NCBI RefSeq assembly: GCF_000166775.1
Contig: NC_014720.1
Span: forward strand, 248,001-312,000
Direction: 5' to 3'
DNA length: 64,000 bases
Source: Caldicellulosiruptor kronotskyensis 2002
GTDB taxonomy: Bacteria > Bacillota > Thermoanaerobacteria > Caldicellulosiruptorales > Caldicellulosiruptoraceae
Each line of letters starts with the position of its first letter. Position 1 is the first letter of the stretch. Below the pieces are notes generated by a model that ran no database searches, had not been told where the DNA came from, and saw only the letters and a list, made by a program, of their open reading frames with translations. This document shows, piece by piece, positions 1 through 11,604 of this stretch. A program made the translations under genes and the position numbers.

Positions 1-1965
<1,965 letters not shown>

Positions 1966-2094
1966 TCACCTCTTTTAGAAATTGTAACAAGGCTTTGTTT
2001 TTACACTATTTATTTTACTTTATATTGCAATTACTTTACAATATCAAAAAAATAAAGAAAATATCAATATTTTAAATTGCCATATAAACTAAAA

Positions 2095-2126
2095 GGGAAG
2101 CTGTTTAAAAATCTTCACAGCTTCCC
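2095..2126 (-). terminator. Intrinsic terminator of the Gld-type ABC operon
   Basis: A perfect 10-bp stem (2095-2104 with 2117-2126, GGGAAGCTGT) lies 15 bases past the stop of the DUF4340 gene. On the minus strand it is followed by TTTTAGTTTAT. Confidence 0.75.
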
Positions 2127-2140
2127 TGAGAATGCTTAAA

Positions 2141-3583
2141 TTAGCTTTCTGGTGGCTTGTATTTGCCAGCAACTAAGTCTTCTAAATCCTTTAGAACTTT
2201 TTGAACCTGTTCTTTTGCAATCACAAAGTCAGACTTGCCATTTCGCACAACCATGTAAAAATCGTCGTTATAAGGAATGTACTGCATCACGTCAACCTTT
2301 TTGTTGACAAGATAGAATTTCATGGTGACCTCTGGTGTACCTGCCGGTTTTTTGTCGTTTTCACCGTCAATTAGAAGACCAATGATTTCCTGATAGAATT
2401 TTTTGAATGTGTCTTCATCAATTTTTCTTCCGTCAGCCTGGAAGTTGTATTTGTACTCATCAGATTCTTCTTCGCTTGTAGCTTTTTTGATGAGTTTTTT
2501 GTCAAGAATCAGCGTATGCTTTTTATTTGGAGTAAAAATTTCTATTTTGTCAACGTAATCTATATTCACAATGTAAGCAAATTTTTCTATAAGGTCAAAT
2601 GGCTTTACGGTGTTCATAAAATCTGTCTTATATGTTGACATTGTAAAAACAACCTTAGAGTTTGCCATTTTACAATAGACAGTTGAGTCACTTGCACTGT
2701 TGCCAACAAAAAGATGCAAAGTGTTTTTGTTGTCTTTCACAATTAGTTCAATTTTTGGTGACTCAAGACCATATTTTGGATTGTATACATCTTCACCAAC
2801 AATATCTTCTGGACTAAAGTTTGGTACATTTTCAATAAACTCAGAAAACTTGTCACTTGCAACGCCAACCGGCTGGCTGTATGGCTGAACTAAGTTCCAA
2901 AGCCTTACATAATACTTCCATTCATTGTCTTCTTTATTTTTCTCATCAACCTTTTTAATCTCAATAGTAGGTTGACCTTTTCTAACAAGTTTAACATATG
3001 TTATATTTTGAGTATCTATTTCGGGTATCTTTACGCTCAATAGTTTTTGAGGCTTTATAGTGAAATTTTCGGCATGGTTTGTCCATACAACGTAAACTTT
3101 TGGGTCACCTTTTTTCATCAGATAGTAAGTAGAGGTTATAGGTGTCTCAGAACCAAGGTAGAAGGTTACTTTTTTGCCATCACTAAATGTTGCCTCAACA
3201 ACCGATTTTGGGTTGTCAAGCCCATATTTTTTAAGGTCTTTCGGGTTTGAATCTGCAATCTTTTCGGCGCTCATCTGCGCACACGAAAATGCTATATCGT
3301 CTATTTTATCCTGGTCAAAATATAAGGGGTTGTTAATTCCATTTACTATCCATTTGTCTTTTACTTTTTCAAGCACAAGATGAACATCGTCATGTTTTAT
3401 ATCTATTTTGATCAGTTTATTCCTATCAAAATTAGTCACTGTAATAGTTTGAGATGACTTTTTCTCTTCAGCCTCTTGTTTCTTTTTATTCACATAACTG
3501 ACATAAAAGTATGCACCGATTACTAAAACTAAAACCAAAAGTACAGAGACAATTGTAAAAAGTCTGTTTTTCTTTTTTCTCAT
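2141..3583 (-). CDS. DUF4340-type membrane-anchored protein
   Basis: 480-residue protein with a lysine/arginine-rich N-terminus and one membrane segment (about residues 8-30), followed by a large extracytoplasmic region. It contains two similar lobes, each with a KYGLDNPK/KYGLESPK-type segment (about residues 110 and 270), which is typical of DUF4340 proteins found beside Gld-type ABC transporters. It is the last gene of a four-gene operon; its ATG overlaps the stop of the GldG-like gene (ATGA) and is preceded by AGGAGGAGA. It is probably an accessory or substrate-engaging subunit of the ABC complex. The biochemical function is unknown and the assignment rests on family resemblance and position. 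Confidence 0.85.
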   Translation of the reverse strand: MRKKKNRLFTIVSVLLVLVLVIGAYFYVSYVNKKKQEAEEKKSSQTITVTNFDRNKLIKIDIKHDDVHLVLEKVKDKWIVNGINNPLYFDQDKIDDIAFSCAQMSAEKIADSNPKDLKKYGLDNPKSVVEATFSDGKKVTFYLGSETPITSTYYLMKKGDPKVYVVWTNHAENFTIKPQKLLSVKIPEIDTQNITYVKLVRKGQPTIEIKKVDEKNKEDNEWKYYVRLWNLVQPYSQPVGVASDKFSEFIENVPNFSPEDIVGEDVYNPKYGLESPKIELIVKDNKNTLHLFVGNSASDSTVYCKMANSKVVFTMSTYKTDFMNTVKPFDLIEKFAYIVNIDYVDKIEIFTPNKKHTLILDKKLIKKATSEEESDEYKYNFQADGRKIDEDTFKKFYQEIIGLLIDGENDKKPAGTPEVTMKFYLVNKKVDVMQYIPYNDDFYMVVRNGKSDFVIAKEQVQKVLKDLEDLVAGKYKPPES

Positions 3584-5037
3584 AGATGTCTCCTCCTAAG
3601 CCAAATAGTCAAGCCAAGAATAAGTATCAAAACGGGTATCCCCACAACAGTTATTGCTGCCCAGATCATAGCCTGGCTTGTGCTAAGATTAAGTCTGAAT
3701 GTTGTCAAGTCTTTTGGCTGGATTTGCAGTGTGTCTTTCTTATCTTGCAACCAGTTCAATGCATTTACAACAAAGTTAAGGTTTCCTGGAATGTTTTTGG
3801 AAAACTGTGAATTCGCAAACATTGCACTTCCTACTATAACCACTTTTGCGTCGCGCGGTCTTAACTTTGCATTTAAGCTGTCTGCTTTGTCTGTTATTGC
3901 AACAGCAAGTGTAAATGGTCCTGATATATCACCTTTTTCTTTTGAAAGTGATGTAGAATTTAAATCTTTTCTTAGCCATGAATTAGAAGTTGTTGTTAGA
4001 AGTTTTTCAATTGTTATTGTTCTCTTTTTGAATTTTGTTTCAACAATAGGTTGAGCACTTGGCAAAAGCATGTACATATTGTTTAGGTCTATTGGATTTG
4101 TGATATCATGAGACTCTAAATTTGGCAAAATCCAAACAGGATTTCCTGCATTCTTTGTATTATCACCTTCCATTACAATACCATGTTCAAGTCGAACACC
4201 CAAGCTTTCAAATATGCTATTGAAGTTTTTAAGCTCATCCTTTAACAGGTCCATCAAAAACAAGACTCTTCCGCCACCGTTTATATAGTCTTTTAGTTTT
4301 TTAAGTTCAATATCAGAAATATCTGTCTTTGGTGATATTACAACAACAGCTGATGCATCCTGTGGCACACTTTTTTCTGTAAGCAAGTTCAAATCTTTTA
4401 TTTCAAAGTTTGCAGCTTCTACCTCACTTGAAATTCCAAGACCTATAAAGGTATCTTCACCATGACCTTTCAGCTCATAAATTATAGGTGTTTTTTCAGA
4501 TGTAACATAAAGTATAGCAGGGGTAAGTTTTTGTTCTATTGTCAAGCCTGTTACATTTGTGTTTCCTGTTTGTTCGTCATAAGAGTAATCTACCATATCG
4601 TATCTGTTTATAACTCTAAATTTGTTTCCACTTTCAACTATCAAAGACCCTTCATCAATCCCTGAACCGCTTGTGTCGTACTTTTTTACAAACCCTGGGT
4701 TTTTGTATGGGTCTATGTATTTTATTTTTACATGAGAGGACTTGTCAGCATATTTTTGTATGAATTCTGAAATCACAGGGTTTTCATTACCTGATTGGAA
4801 CAGAGCATAAATTGTTACATCTTTTTTGAGATTTTTCAAAAGTTCAACAGTAGGTTTTGAAAGTGAATATAATCTATTGTGCGTAAGGTCAAATTTTGCA
4901 GGTATCTGACCTACCAAAAGGTTGAGGACAATGACAATAGCAATAACTGAAGCTGTCAGCATTGCTGCATATCCGCCAAACTTGAACTTCCTCGATTTAA
5001 ATGAACCAAGGATATTTTTTATATCAAACTTCACCAT
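3580..5037 (-). CDS. GldG-like ABC transporter auxiliary protein
   Basis: 485 residues with an N-terminal membrane segment (about 22-43), a large extracytoplasmic domain and a C-terminal membrane helix (about 455-478) ending in Arg-rich RRRHL. The motif LTHNRLYSLSKPTVELLKNL near residues 52-71 is characteristic of the GldG/ABC_transp_aux family, whose extracytoplasmic region resembles a DUF4350/IFT52-like fold. It is the third gene of the operon, just downstream of the ABC permease and overlapping the DUF4340 gene by 4 bp. AAGGGGGAAGAA precedes the ATG. In gliding bacteria GldA/F/G form a complex; here motility is not implied and the substrate is unknown. Confidence 0.85.
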   Translation of the reverse strand: MVKFDIKNILGSFKSRKFKFGGYAAMLTASVIAIVIVLNLLVGQIPAKFDLTHNRLYSLSKPTVELLKNLKKDVTIYALFQSGNENPVISEFIQKYADKSSHVKIKYIDPYKNPGFVKKYDTSGSGIDEGSLIVESGNKFRVINRYDMVDYSYDEQTGNTNVTGLTIEQKLTPAILYVTSEKTPIIYELKGHGEDTFIGLGISSEVEAANFEIKDLNLLTEKSVPQDASAVVVISPKTDISDIELKKLKDYINGGGRVLFLMDLLKDELKNFNSIFESLGVRLEHGIVMEGDNTKNAGNPVWILPNLESHDITNPIDLNNMYMLLPSAQPIVETKFKKRTITIEKLLTTTSNSWLRKDLNSTSLSKEKGDISGPFTLAVAITDKADSLNAKLRPRDAKVVIVGSAMFANSQFSKNIPGNLNFVVNALNWLQDKKDTLQIQPKDLTTFRLNLSTSQAMIWAAITVVGIPVLILILGLTIWLRRRHL

Positions 5038-5053
5038 TTCTTCCCCCTTTTAT

Positions 5054-5917
5054 TTAGCTCCATCTTCTTTTTTCAAGAACTCTTATTGTTAAGAAGATAA
5101 ACACAAATATGAATGATAGATAATAAACAATAGAAGATAAATCCAGAAGACCATTGGTAAATTTTTGATATCTACTCAAGAGTGAAAACCACTTAAAGAA
5201 TCTGACTATAGCGTTATCGTAAAAATCTGGTTTTAATATATATACAGCAATAAATGCACCGGCACCAATTATTCCCGAAATTGCACTTATTATTATATTC
5301 CTCAGTGTCATATATAACCAGCCGGCAACAAGCCCGACCAATATCAGGACAAATACAAAGCCTGCTGTTCTGTCGGTTGGAAGAGCTGATTCAAGCCAGT
5401 CTATCACCCACGTCAAAAGCAGTGCAGCAAAAGTCACCACAGCAGCAACAAACTGATTTTCAGTAAGGGATGATATAAAAAGTCCAACCGAAATAAATGC
5501 ACAGCCAAGCAGGAAAAATCCTATGTATGCTCCAACTGTTTCACCAAACGGAACATCACCATAAAATGAAAGTATTACTGGATAAAGAATTGTAATGGCA
5601 ATAGTCAAAACAAACACGCCCACTGCTGCCAAATATTTCCCGAGAACAATCTCAGTAAGTTTTAGCGGAGATGTTAAAAGCAGCTGGTCAGTTTTTGTTC
5701 TTGCCTCTTCACTCAAAAGTCTCATTGTCAAAACTGGTACAACTACTAAGAATATGAATGTTATATTACCGAGGACTGAGGTATAGTTTGGGCTTGCTGA
5801 AAACAGGTTTGACACTGCAAAGAAAAATCCCGAAATCAAAAGGAAAAATCCCATAAATATATAACCTGTTGGTGTTGAGAAGTATATTTTTAATTCTTTT
5901 TTCAAAACTGCGCTCAT
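5054..5917 (-). CDS. ABC-2 type permease, GldF-like
   Basis: 287-residue integral membrane protein with about six hydrophobic segments. It opens with LKKELKIYFSTPTGYIF, and RLLSEEARTKTDQLLLTSPL near residue 65 is the cytoplasmic coupling segment typical of ABC-2 permeases (the GldF/NosY type). Its ATG overlaps the stop of the ATPase gene (ATGA), so the two are translationally coupled, as expected for subunits of one transporter. It would form the membrane pore with the GldA-like ATPase and the GldG-like protein. Substrate unknown. Confidence 0.88.
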   Translation of the reverse strand: MSAVLKKELKIYFSTPTGYIFMGFFLLISGFFFAVSNLFSASPNYTSVLGNITFIFLVVVPVLTMRLLSEEARTKTDQLLLTSPLKLTEIVLGKYLAAVGVFVLTIAITILYPVILSFYGDVPFGETVGAYIGFFLLGCAFISVGLFISSLTENQFVAAVVTFAALLLTWVIDWLESALPTDRTAGFVFVLILVGLVAGWLYMTLRNIIISAISGIIGAGAFIAVYILKPDFYDNAIVRFFKWFSLLSRYQKFTNGLLDLSSIVYYLSFIFVFIFLTIRVLEKRRWS

Positions 5918-6867
5918 ACAGCCTCAGCCTCCTTTTCCTCAGTTGTGAGCTGCAGGAATATCTCTTCAAGCGTTAGGTCAACAGCCCTCATCATCAAAAT
6001 AGGAAGTTTTGCCTCGCTCAGAGCATAAAAGATATCTGCCCTTATATCTATATCATTTTCTGATTCAACAATAACCTCAACAGTGTTTGGTTCTTTTGGA
6101 CCAATGAATTCTATGTATTTTACTCCTGGCACCTTTTCAAGTATTCCATAAACCTTTTGTCTTTGACCTAATACTCTCAATTGTAGTTTGCTTCCGTGAG
6201 TAAGTCTTTTAGATAGATTCTCGGGTGTGTCGCTTGCAACTATCTTTCCTTTGTTAATTATCAGAACTCTTTCACACACTGCGCTTACCTCTGGCAGGAT
6301 ATGTGAGCTCAAGATTATTGTATGTTCACTTCGAAGATTCTTTATAACAGACCTTATTTCAATTATCTGCTTTGGGTCAAGTCCGATTGTTGGTTCGTCT
6401 AAAATCAGAACAGGAGGGTTGCCAATTAAAGCCTGGGCAAGTCCAACTCTTTGCTTGTAACCTTTTGAAAGATTTTTTATAAGTCTGTTTCTCACGTGGG
6501 CAATTCCAACAGTTTCCATTATCTTATCCATGCTTCTTTTTTTCTCTTTTTTATCCACCTTTTTTATATCGCTCACAAAGTCAAGATATTCTTGCACTGT
6601 CATGTCCATATAAAGTGGGGGATTTTCAGGAAGGTATCCTATTCTTTTTTTCACTTCTTCGGGCTCTTCTAAGATGTCGAATCCATCAACATATGCAGTA
6701 CCTTCTGTAGGTGATAGGTATCCTGTGATTATATTCATTGTGGTAGATTTTCCAGCACCGTTTGGACCCAGAAAACCAACAATTTCCCCTTTTTGCACTT
6801 CAAATGAAATGTCATGAATTGCATAGTGTTGGCCATACTTCTTTGTTAAGTGTTCGACCTTTATCAA
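5914..6867 (-). CDS. ABC transporter ATPase, GldA-like
   Basis: 317-residue nucleotide-binding subunit. Walker A GPNGAGKS at residues 34-41, signature LSKGYKQR near 138, Walker B VLILDEPTIGLD near 155-166 and the H-loop SSH downstream are all intact. The C-terminal region of about 90 residues is typical of ABC-2 ATPases of the GldA/CcmA type. It is the first gene of the operon (ATPase, permease, GldG-like, DUF4340). The ATG is preceded by AGAGGAGGG. A possible minus-strand -10 (TATAAT, rc of 6917-6922) lies about 50 bp upstream, but I could not place a convincing -35. Confidence 0.93.
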   Translation of the reverse strand: MIKVEHLTKKYGQHYAIHDISFEVQKGEIVGFLGPNGAGKSTTMNIITGYLSPTEGTAYVDGFDILEEPEEVKKRIGYLPENPPLYMDMTVQEYLDFVSDIKKVDKKEKKRSMDKIMETVGIAHVRNRLIKNLSKGYKQRVGLAQALIGNPPVLILDEPTIGLDPKQIIEIRSVIKNLRSEHTIILSSHILPEVSAVCERVLIINKGKIVASDTPENLSKRLTHGSKLQLRVLGQRQKVYGILEKVPGVKYIEFIGPKEPNTVEVIVESENDIDIRADIFYALSEAKLPILMMRAVDLTLEEIFLQLTTEEKEAEAV

Positions 6868-7000
6868 AAATTATCCCTCCTCTAAAATCAATAAAGTATG
6901 TAGGTACTCAACTTTAATTATAGTATAAACTATATCACAATGTGTTAACAATTTGTTAAATAAAAAAATAGACAGAACTGAAAATATTGCAAAGATAAAA

Positions 7001-7039
7001 ATACAAAAAGCTGCCATAGGGATTGGCAGCTTTTTGTAT
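7001..7039 (-). terminator. Hairpin terminator, possibly bidirectional
   Basis: A perfect 16-bp stem (7001-7016 with 7024-7039) around a 7-base loop. The A-rich and T-rich outer arms give a U-rich 3' side on both strands. It lies 12 bases past the stop of the coiled-coil gene on the minus strand. Confidence 0.75.
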
Positions 7040-7050
7040 GTAAATGCTCT

Positions 7051-7614
7051 TTAATTCTTTATACCTTTCAAAAAAGCTATATCTTGCATATTCTTTCCGC
7101 AAACAGATTCAATTACAACCATGTCTTTTTCAAGCCTTGTTATCTTCTCAGAATTCTCTTCAACTTTAGAAATTATGACTTGATGCTCTTGGTTATTTTT
7201 ATTTATCTCTGATGTCAAAAGTCCTTCAATTCTTGCAAGTTGATGAGTAAAGTTATCATGTTCTGCCTTGTTTACCTGTGCCAGATGTTCTAAAGCTTTG
7301 AGAATTTGAGTATTTTCGGAAACCTGAATTTCTAACCTTTCAACTCTTGCCTCAAGTGCATCCATTCTTTTTTCGAGGCTTTCAACTCTTTTTTCAAGGT
7401 TTTCAACTCTTTTTTCAAGGCTTTCAACTCTTTTTTCAAGACTTTCAACTTTCTTTTCGAGACTTTCAACTCTCTTTTCGAGGTTTTCAACTCTCTTTTC
7501 GAGGTTTTCAACTCTCTTTTCGAGGTTTTCGAGCCTTTTTTCAAGCCTGTCAACCTTTTGGTCAACCACAGTGACCTTTTCCAGTATCAATTCCAGTATT
7601 TCCCTATCACTCAT
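7051..7614 (-). CDS. Heptad-repeat coiled-coil protein
   Basis: 187 residues, hydrophilic, with no signal peptide or membrane segment. Residues about 20-100 are almost entirely seven-residue repeats of the form VENLEKR/VESLEKR, with hydrophobic V/L at heptad a and d positions, so a long parallel coiled coil is expected. A second, less regular coiled region follows to the C-terminus. At DNA level the repeat is a 21-bp tandem array (about 7360-7545), which can expand or contract. Function unknown; proteins like this are often annotated as hypothetical. It has its own RBS (AGGAGAAAAACA before ATG). Because of the array, other frames are also open here, but they show the same low-complexity pattern and I do not call them. 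Confidence 0.8.
   Translation of the reverse strand: MSDREILELILEKVTVVDQKVDRLEKRLENLEKRVENLEKRVENLEKRVESLEKKVESLEKRVESLEKRVENLEKRVESLEKRMDALEARVERLEIQVSENTQILKALEHLAQVNKAEHDNFTHQLARIEGLLTSEINKNNQEHQVIISKVEENSEKITRLEKDMVVIESVCGKNMQDIAFLKGIKN
7360..7545 (-). repeat. 21-bp tandem repeat array inside the coiled-coil gene
   Basis: About eight to nine copies of a 21-bp unit (plus-strand form tttcaactcttttttcaagg and close variants), each encoding one heptad. Copies differ mostly at third positions and at the Asn/Ser codon. Confidence 0.85.
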
Positions 7615-7684
7615 TGTTTTTCTCCTAAAAGTTTTGCTTGTTTTTCTTAATTATAACACAAACATGGAATAAAAATCTATACAA

Positions 7685-8692
7685 TTATCTCCAGAAAACA
7701 TAAGCTATAAATATAAGATACAGCACTCCACCAAACAAAAGCGCAAATGGATTGACATTCTTTCTAATTTTAACCCACAAAAGATTTAAAACAGCAGACG
7801 AAAAAGCCAAAATCGCAGATACCATTGTAATTCCTTTCAAGTTCCAGGGTGTAAAGATTATACCAAAAACAACAGGAACAGATGACTGGAACACCATAGC
7901 ACCTGTTATGTTTCCAATTGCAAGGGTGTCTTTTTTCTTGCCAATCCATATTACAGAGTTCAACTTTTCAGGAAGTTCTGTTGCAATTGGTGTTATGATA
8001 ATTGAAAGAACAAGTGCTGAGATTCCAATCAAAGTGGCAACTTTCTGGACATATTCAACAAAAAGGTGTGCACCAAAGATTATTATAGCAAGTGACAGAA
8101 TAAGCTGGGCGCTTATCCAAAGAAGATTGTTTGGAAGTTTTAAAAGCTTAGTAAAATACAGCTCTTCAAGCTCTTGAGTTTCTTCATTTTCAGACTCATC
8201 CGCGAGAGTCTTTTTTACATAGATAAGATAAGCAACAAATAAAATGATAGCAATTATTGTTCTAATTAACTTATGGTTTTGTATAAAAGTTGTGGCAACA
8301 GCAATTCCATAGACAATCATAAAATAGGTAAGGTCTCTTTCAAACACACTAAGGTCAACATTCATTTTTAGTGTTCTTTTTTTGAGCAATGTGTAAACTA
8401 TAACTGCCAGCCCTGTTATGAAAAAAGCAAGTGTTCCCAGCATAAAAGGTGCACCTGCAATCGCGCCTATGCCAACCTGATGCGAACTTTCACCCTTTGC
8501 AAAAAGAATGGCAATAATAGGTATAATTGTTTCTGGTAGTGCAGTGCCAACTGCCGCTAAAATACTTCCAACAGCTCCATCTGCAAGATTGAGTTTTTTC
8601 CCAAAACATTCTACTGCATTTGTAAAAAAAGTACATCCCAAAAGTATAACAAATAGAGAAATAATTAGTTTTAAGACATATCCTGCTACCAT
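7685..8692 (-). CDS. CaCA-family sodium/calcium exchanger-like protein
   Basis: 335 residues with about ten membrane helices in two homologous halves. The alpha-1 motif GSILAAVGTALPETIIP is near residues 42-58 and the alpha-2 motif TPIATELPEKLN, followed by GNITGAMVFQS, is near 230-260; both have the Pro-Glu pair that binds cation in this superfamily. The gene lies between the coiled-coil gene and a P-type cation ATPase, both also on the minus strand, so a cation-export neighbourhood is plausible. AAAGGGATG precedes the ATG at 8692. Ion specificity (Ca2+, Mn2+ or other) cannot be read from the sequence. Confidence 0.88.
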   Translation of the reverse strand: MVAGYVLKLIISLFVILLGCTFFTNAVECFGKKLNLADGAVGSILAAVGTALPETIIPIIAILFAKGESSHQVGIGAIAGAPFMLGTLAFFITGLAVIVYTLLKKRTLKMNVDLSVFERDLTYFMIVYGIAVATTFIQNHKLIRTIIAIILFVAYLIYVKKTLADESENEETQELEELYFTKLLKLPNNLLWISAQLILSLAIIIFGAHLFVEYVQKVATLIGISALVLSIIITPIATELPEKLNSVIWIGKKKDTLAIGNITGAMVFQSSVPVVFGIIFTPWNLKGITMVSAILAFSSAVLNLLWVKIRKNVNPFALLFGGVLYLIFIAYVFWR

Positions 8693-8753
8693 TTTGTCAT
8701 CCCTTTCTTTTGTTAATGTTTCTTTATAAGAATACTATTATAAGATAAAAAAT

Positions 8754-8790
8754 GTCAAGCAAAGACCAGCATTTTTGGCCTTTGCCTGAC
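8754..8790 (-). terminator. Terminator of the cation ATPase gene
   Basis: A 14-bp stem (8754-8767 with 8777-8790). Its two mismatches are A:C on the plus strand but G:U in minus-strand RNA, and TTTTTTATC follows on the minus strand. This fixes the orientation as the end of the ATPase transcript. Confidence 0.8.
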
Positions 8791-8803
8791 AATGTATTTT
8801 GAG

Positions 8804-11467
8804 TTATTCTTTATGGAAATGACGTGTGAAATACTTTACAACTTCCACAATAGGGATAATAGAAAGTGATGCCAAAATTATGATTGTCCACTGTGAAAAA
8901 TTAAGGTATGACAATTTAAATAACTCCCTTAATGGAGGAACTATTAAAACTACAACCTGAAGCAAAAACGAAGCTACAAAAGCAAGATTTAAATATTTAT
9001 TTGAAAACACGCCCATTTTGAATAGCGAATTGATATTTGAGCGCACATTGTATGCATGTGTAAGTTGTATGAAACTAAGCGTCATGAAAGTCATAGTGAT
9101 TGCAGTTTTGTGACCATATAGTTTGTTTCCAATAAAGAATACCAGCAATGTTATCAAACCTTTTAAAAAGCCCTGATAGAGTATTGAAAAGCCAAGTCCA
9201 CCTGCAAATATATTTTCTGAAGTTTTCTTAGGTTTTCTCTTCATTACATCACTTTCTGCTTTTTCCATGCCAAGTGCCAAAGCAGGGAAAGTGTCAGTCA
9301 CAAGATTTACCCACAGGATATGAATTGGATACAATACTACCCAGTTTAAAAGTGTTGCTAAAAAGAGTGTCACAACCTCTCCGATATTTGAAGAAAGCAA
9401 AAACTGTATGGTTTTTCGTATATTATCATAAATCTTTCTTCCTTCTTCAACAGCTGCAACAATTGTGGCAAAGTTATCATCTGCCAAAATAACATCAGAT
9501 ACATTTTTAGTAACATCAGTACCTGTAATTCCCATACCAATTCCAATGTCGGCAGCCTTCAGGGCAGGTGCGTCGTTTACCCCATCACCTGTCATAGCAA
9601 CAATTTTACCATGACTTTTCCATGCGTCAACAATTCTTAATTTATGTTCAGGAGAGACTCTTGCATATACTCTCACTTCTTTTACTTTTTCCTTTAATTG
9701 CTGGTCATCTAATTTCTCAATTTCAGTACCTATCAAAACTTGCGAAAGTTCGTCTTTGCTTGTATCAATTATCTTTAATTCTTTTGCAATGGCTAAAGCT
9801 GTATCTTTGTGGTCTCCTGTTATCATCACAGGTGTTATTCCTGCTTGGTAGCAGACCTCAACTGCTCCATAAGCTTCTTTCCTTGGCGGGTCAATCATTC
9901 CAACAAGTCCTATAAAGATGAGGTTATCTTCAATGGTATTTTTATTTTCTAATTCATTTTTATCAATTTCTTTGTAAGCAAAAGCCAACACGCGCAGGGC
10001 ATTTGATGTCATTTCTTTGTTTGCCTGCAAGATTTTTTGGTGTGTATTTTCGTCAAGGGGGAGTATTTCATCATTTACCATTATAAACTTACACTTATTA
10101 ATTATCACATCTACAGCACCTTTGGAAAATACCAAAAGCTTTTCATCATTTTTGACCTCATGCACAGTTGTCATCATTTTTCTGACAGAATCAAAAGGTA
10201 TTTCGTACACTCTTTTAAAAACCTTTTCAATGGCGTTCTTGTTCAATCCCTTTTCATAAGCAAATTTTACTAAGGCAATTTCGGTAGGGTCACCTATAAA
10301 CTGAGGCTGTTTGTCAACCAGATCAAGTTTGACATCATTACAAAGTGCCATTATTCTAAGAAGGGTTTTAGCTACAATATCTTCATGTTCAAGATTTTCA
10401 ACCAAGCTATCATTACAATAGACTTTCACAACATTCATCTTGTTCTGGGTAAGTGTGCCCGTTTTGTCAGAACAAATAACTTCTACTCTACCTAAGGTTT
10501 CAATTGAAGACAGTCTTCTTATTATAGCATTTCGTTTTGCCATTCTTTGAACACCAATTGCCAAAACAATTGTGACAACAGCAGGAAGTCCTTCAGGGAT
10601 TGCAGCAACAGCCAGTGACACAGCTGTCAAAAACATTTCAAATACATCTCGCTTATAAAGCAATCCTGTCACAAAGACAATAAATGCTATTGCCAGAATT
10701 CCAACTGTAAGATATTTCCCAATTTCTTCTAACTTTTCATGGAGAGGAGTTTTAGTATCAATTGCAGATTGCAAATTGACAAAGTTTGCAATTTTGCCTA
10801 TTTCTGTTTTCATACCTGTTGAAACAACCACGCCTTTTGCTCGACCATATGTCACAATTGTTCCCATAAAAGCCATATTTGTTCTTTCTGCAAGAGGTGT
10901 TGACTCAGCAAGAAGGTCGTTTGCGTTTTTTTCAACAGGGACAGATTCTCCAGTTAAAGCTGACTCATCAATTTTAAGATTGAAGCTTTCAATAAGCCTC
11001 AGGTCTGCGGGAACAATATCCCCTGCTTCAATCTCAATTATATCGCCAACTACTATTTCATCTGTTTTAATTTGCATCAGGTGGCCATCTCTGTAAACCT
11101 TTGCATATGGCATATTAAGTTTTTTGAGAGCATCAATTGCTTTTTCAGCCTTTAGTTCCTGGGCAACTCCAAAGACTGCGTTGATAAGCAAAACTGCCAA
11201 GATGATTGCGGCATCTGCTGCTTCGCCAAGAAGAATTGAGATTATAGCTGCAGCAAAAAGTACAAGTACCATTACATTCTTGAATTGTTCCAAAAAAAGA
11301 GCAAATATGGATTTCTTTTTTCCTTCTTCAATTACGTTTTTTCCATATACTTTAAGTCTTTCTTCTGCCTCTTGATAGGAAAGTCCGTTTAAACTGGTTT
11401 TAAGATTCTCCAAAATGGTCTCTACAGTTTTAGAGTGAAAATCAGAGAAATTTTGATTCAAGCTCAA
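8804..11467 (-). CDS. P2A-type cation-transporting ATPase (Ca2+/Mn2+ class)
   Basis: 887-residue P-type ATPase that couples ATP hydrolysis to cation export. TGES is at 172-175, PEGLP (helix M4) at 291-295, the phosphorylated aspartate in SDKTGTLT at Asp334, and TGDGVND in the hinge further on. An N-terminal cation-ATPase domain and a C-terminal block of membrane helices complete the SERCA-like architecture. The start is TTG at 11467 with AAGGAGGGAT just upstream. The leader contains a yybP-ykoY-like element and terminator, which in other Firmicutes sits before Mn2+-responsive exporters such as Lactococcus yoaB. That makes Mn2+ (alone or with Ca2+) a reasonable substrate, by inference. Confidence 0.93.
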   Translation of the reverse strand: MSLNQNFSDFHSKTVETILENLKTSLNGLSYQEAEERLKVYGKNVIEEGKKKSIFALFLEQFKNVMVLVLFAAAIISILLGEAADAAIILAVLLINAVFGVAQELKAEKAIDALKKLNMPYAKVYRDGHLMQIKTDEIVVGDIIEIEAGDIVPADLRLIESFNLKIDESALTGESVPVEKNANDLLAESTPLAERTNMAFMGTIVTYGRAKGVVVSTGMKTEIGKIANFVNLQSAIDTKTPLHEKLEEIGKYLTVGILAIAFIVFVTGLLYKRDVFEMFLTAVSLAVAAIPEGLPAVVTIVLAIGVQRMAKRNAIIRRLSSIETLGRVEVICSDKTGTLTQNKMNVVKVYCNDSLVENLEHEDIVAKTLLRIMALCNDVKLDLVDKQPQFIGDPTEIALVKFAYEKGLNKNAIEKVFKRVYEIPFDSVRKMMTTVHEVKNDEKLLVFSKGAVDVIINKCKFIMVNDEILPLDENTHQKILQANKEMTSNALRVLAFAYKEIDKNELENKNTIEDNLIFIGLVGMIDPPRKEAYGAVEVCYQAGITPVMITGDHKDTALAIAKELKIIDTSKDELSQVLIGTEIEKLDDQQLKEKVKEVRVYARVSPEHKLRIVDAWKSHGKIVAMTGDGVNDAPALKAADIGIGMGITGTDVTKNVSDVILADDNFATIVAAVEEGRKIYDNIRKTIQFLLSSNIGEVVTLFLATLLNWVVLYPIHILWVNLVTDTFPALALGMEKAESDVMKRKPKKTSENIFAGGLGFSILYQGFLKGLITLLVFFIGNKLYGHKTAITMTFMTLSFIQLTHAYNVRSNINSLFKMGVFSNKYLNLAFVASFLLQVVVLIVPPLRELFKLSYLNFSQWTIIILASLSIIPIVEVVKYFTRHFHKE

Positions 11468-11562
11468 ATCCCTCCTTCTTCAAAAGTGTTTTTGCAATGT
11501 TTTTAAAATTGCTAACAAAACTATTATGGGTTTTGCAAAATCTTTTTAAAGACAAATAAAAA

Positions 11563-11604
11563 AGACTTTTAACATGTGACGGCAAAATCACATGTTAAAA
11601 GTCT
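11563..11604 (-). terminator. Riboswitch-controlled intrinsic terminator
   Basis: A perfect 17-bp stem (11563-11579 with 11588-11604), followed on the minus strand by TTTTTTATTT. Its first arm contains the 3' strand of the aptamer P1 stem, so terminator and P1 cannot form together. Confidence 0.88.

Noticed and set aside
7332-7574. Open frames on both strands inside the heptad-repeat gene
   Set aside because: They arise from the 21-bp periodicity of the repeat; they have no RBS and only low-complexity Lys/Phe-rich products.
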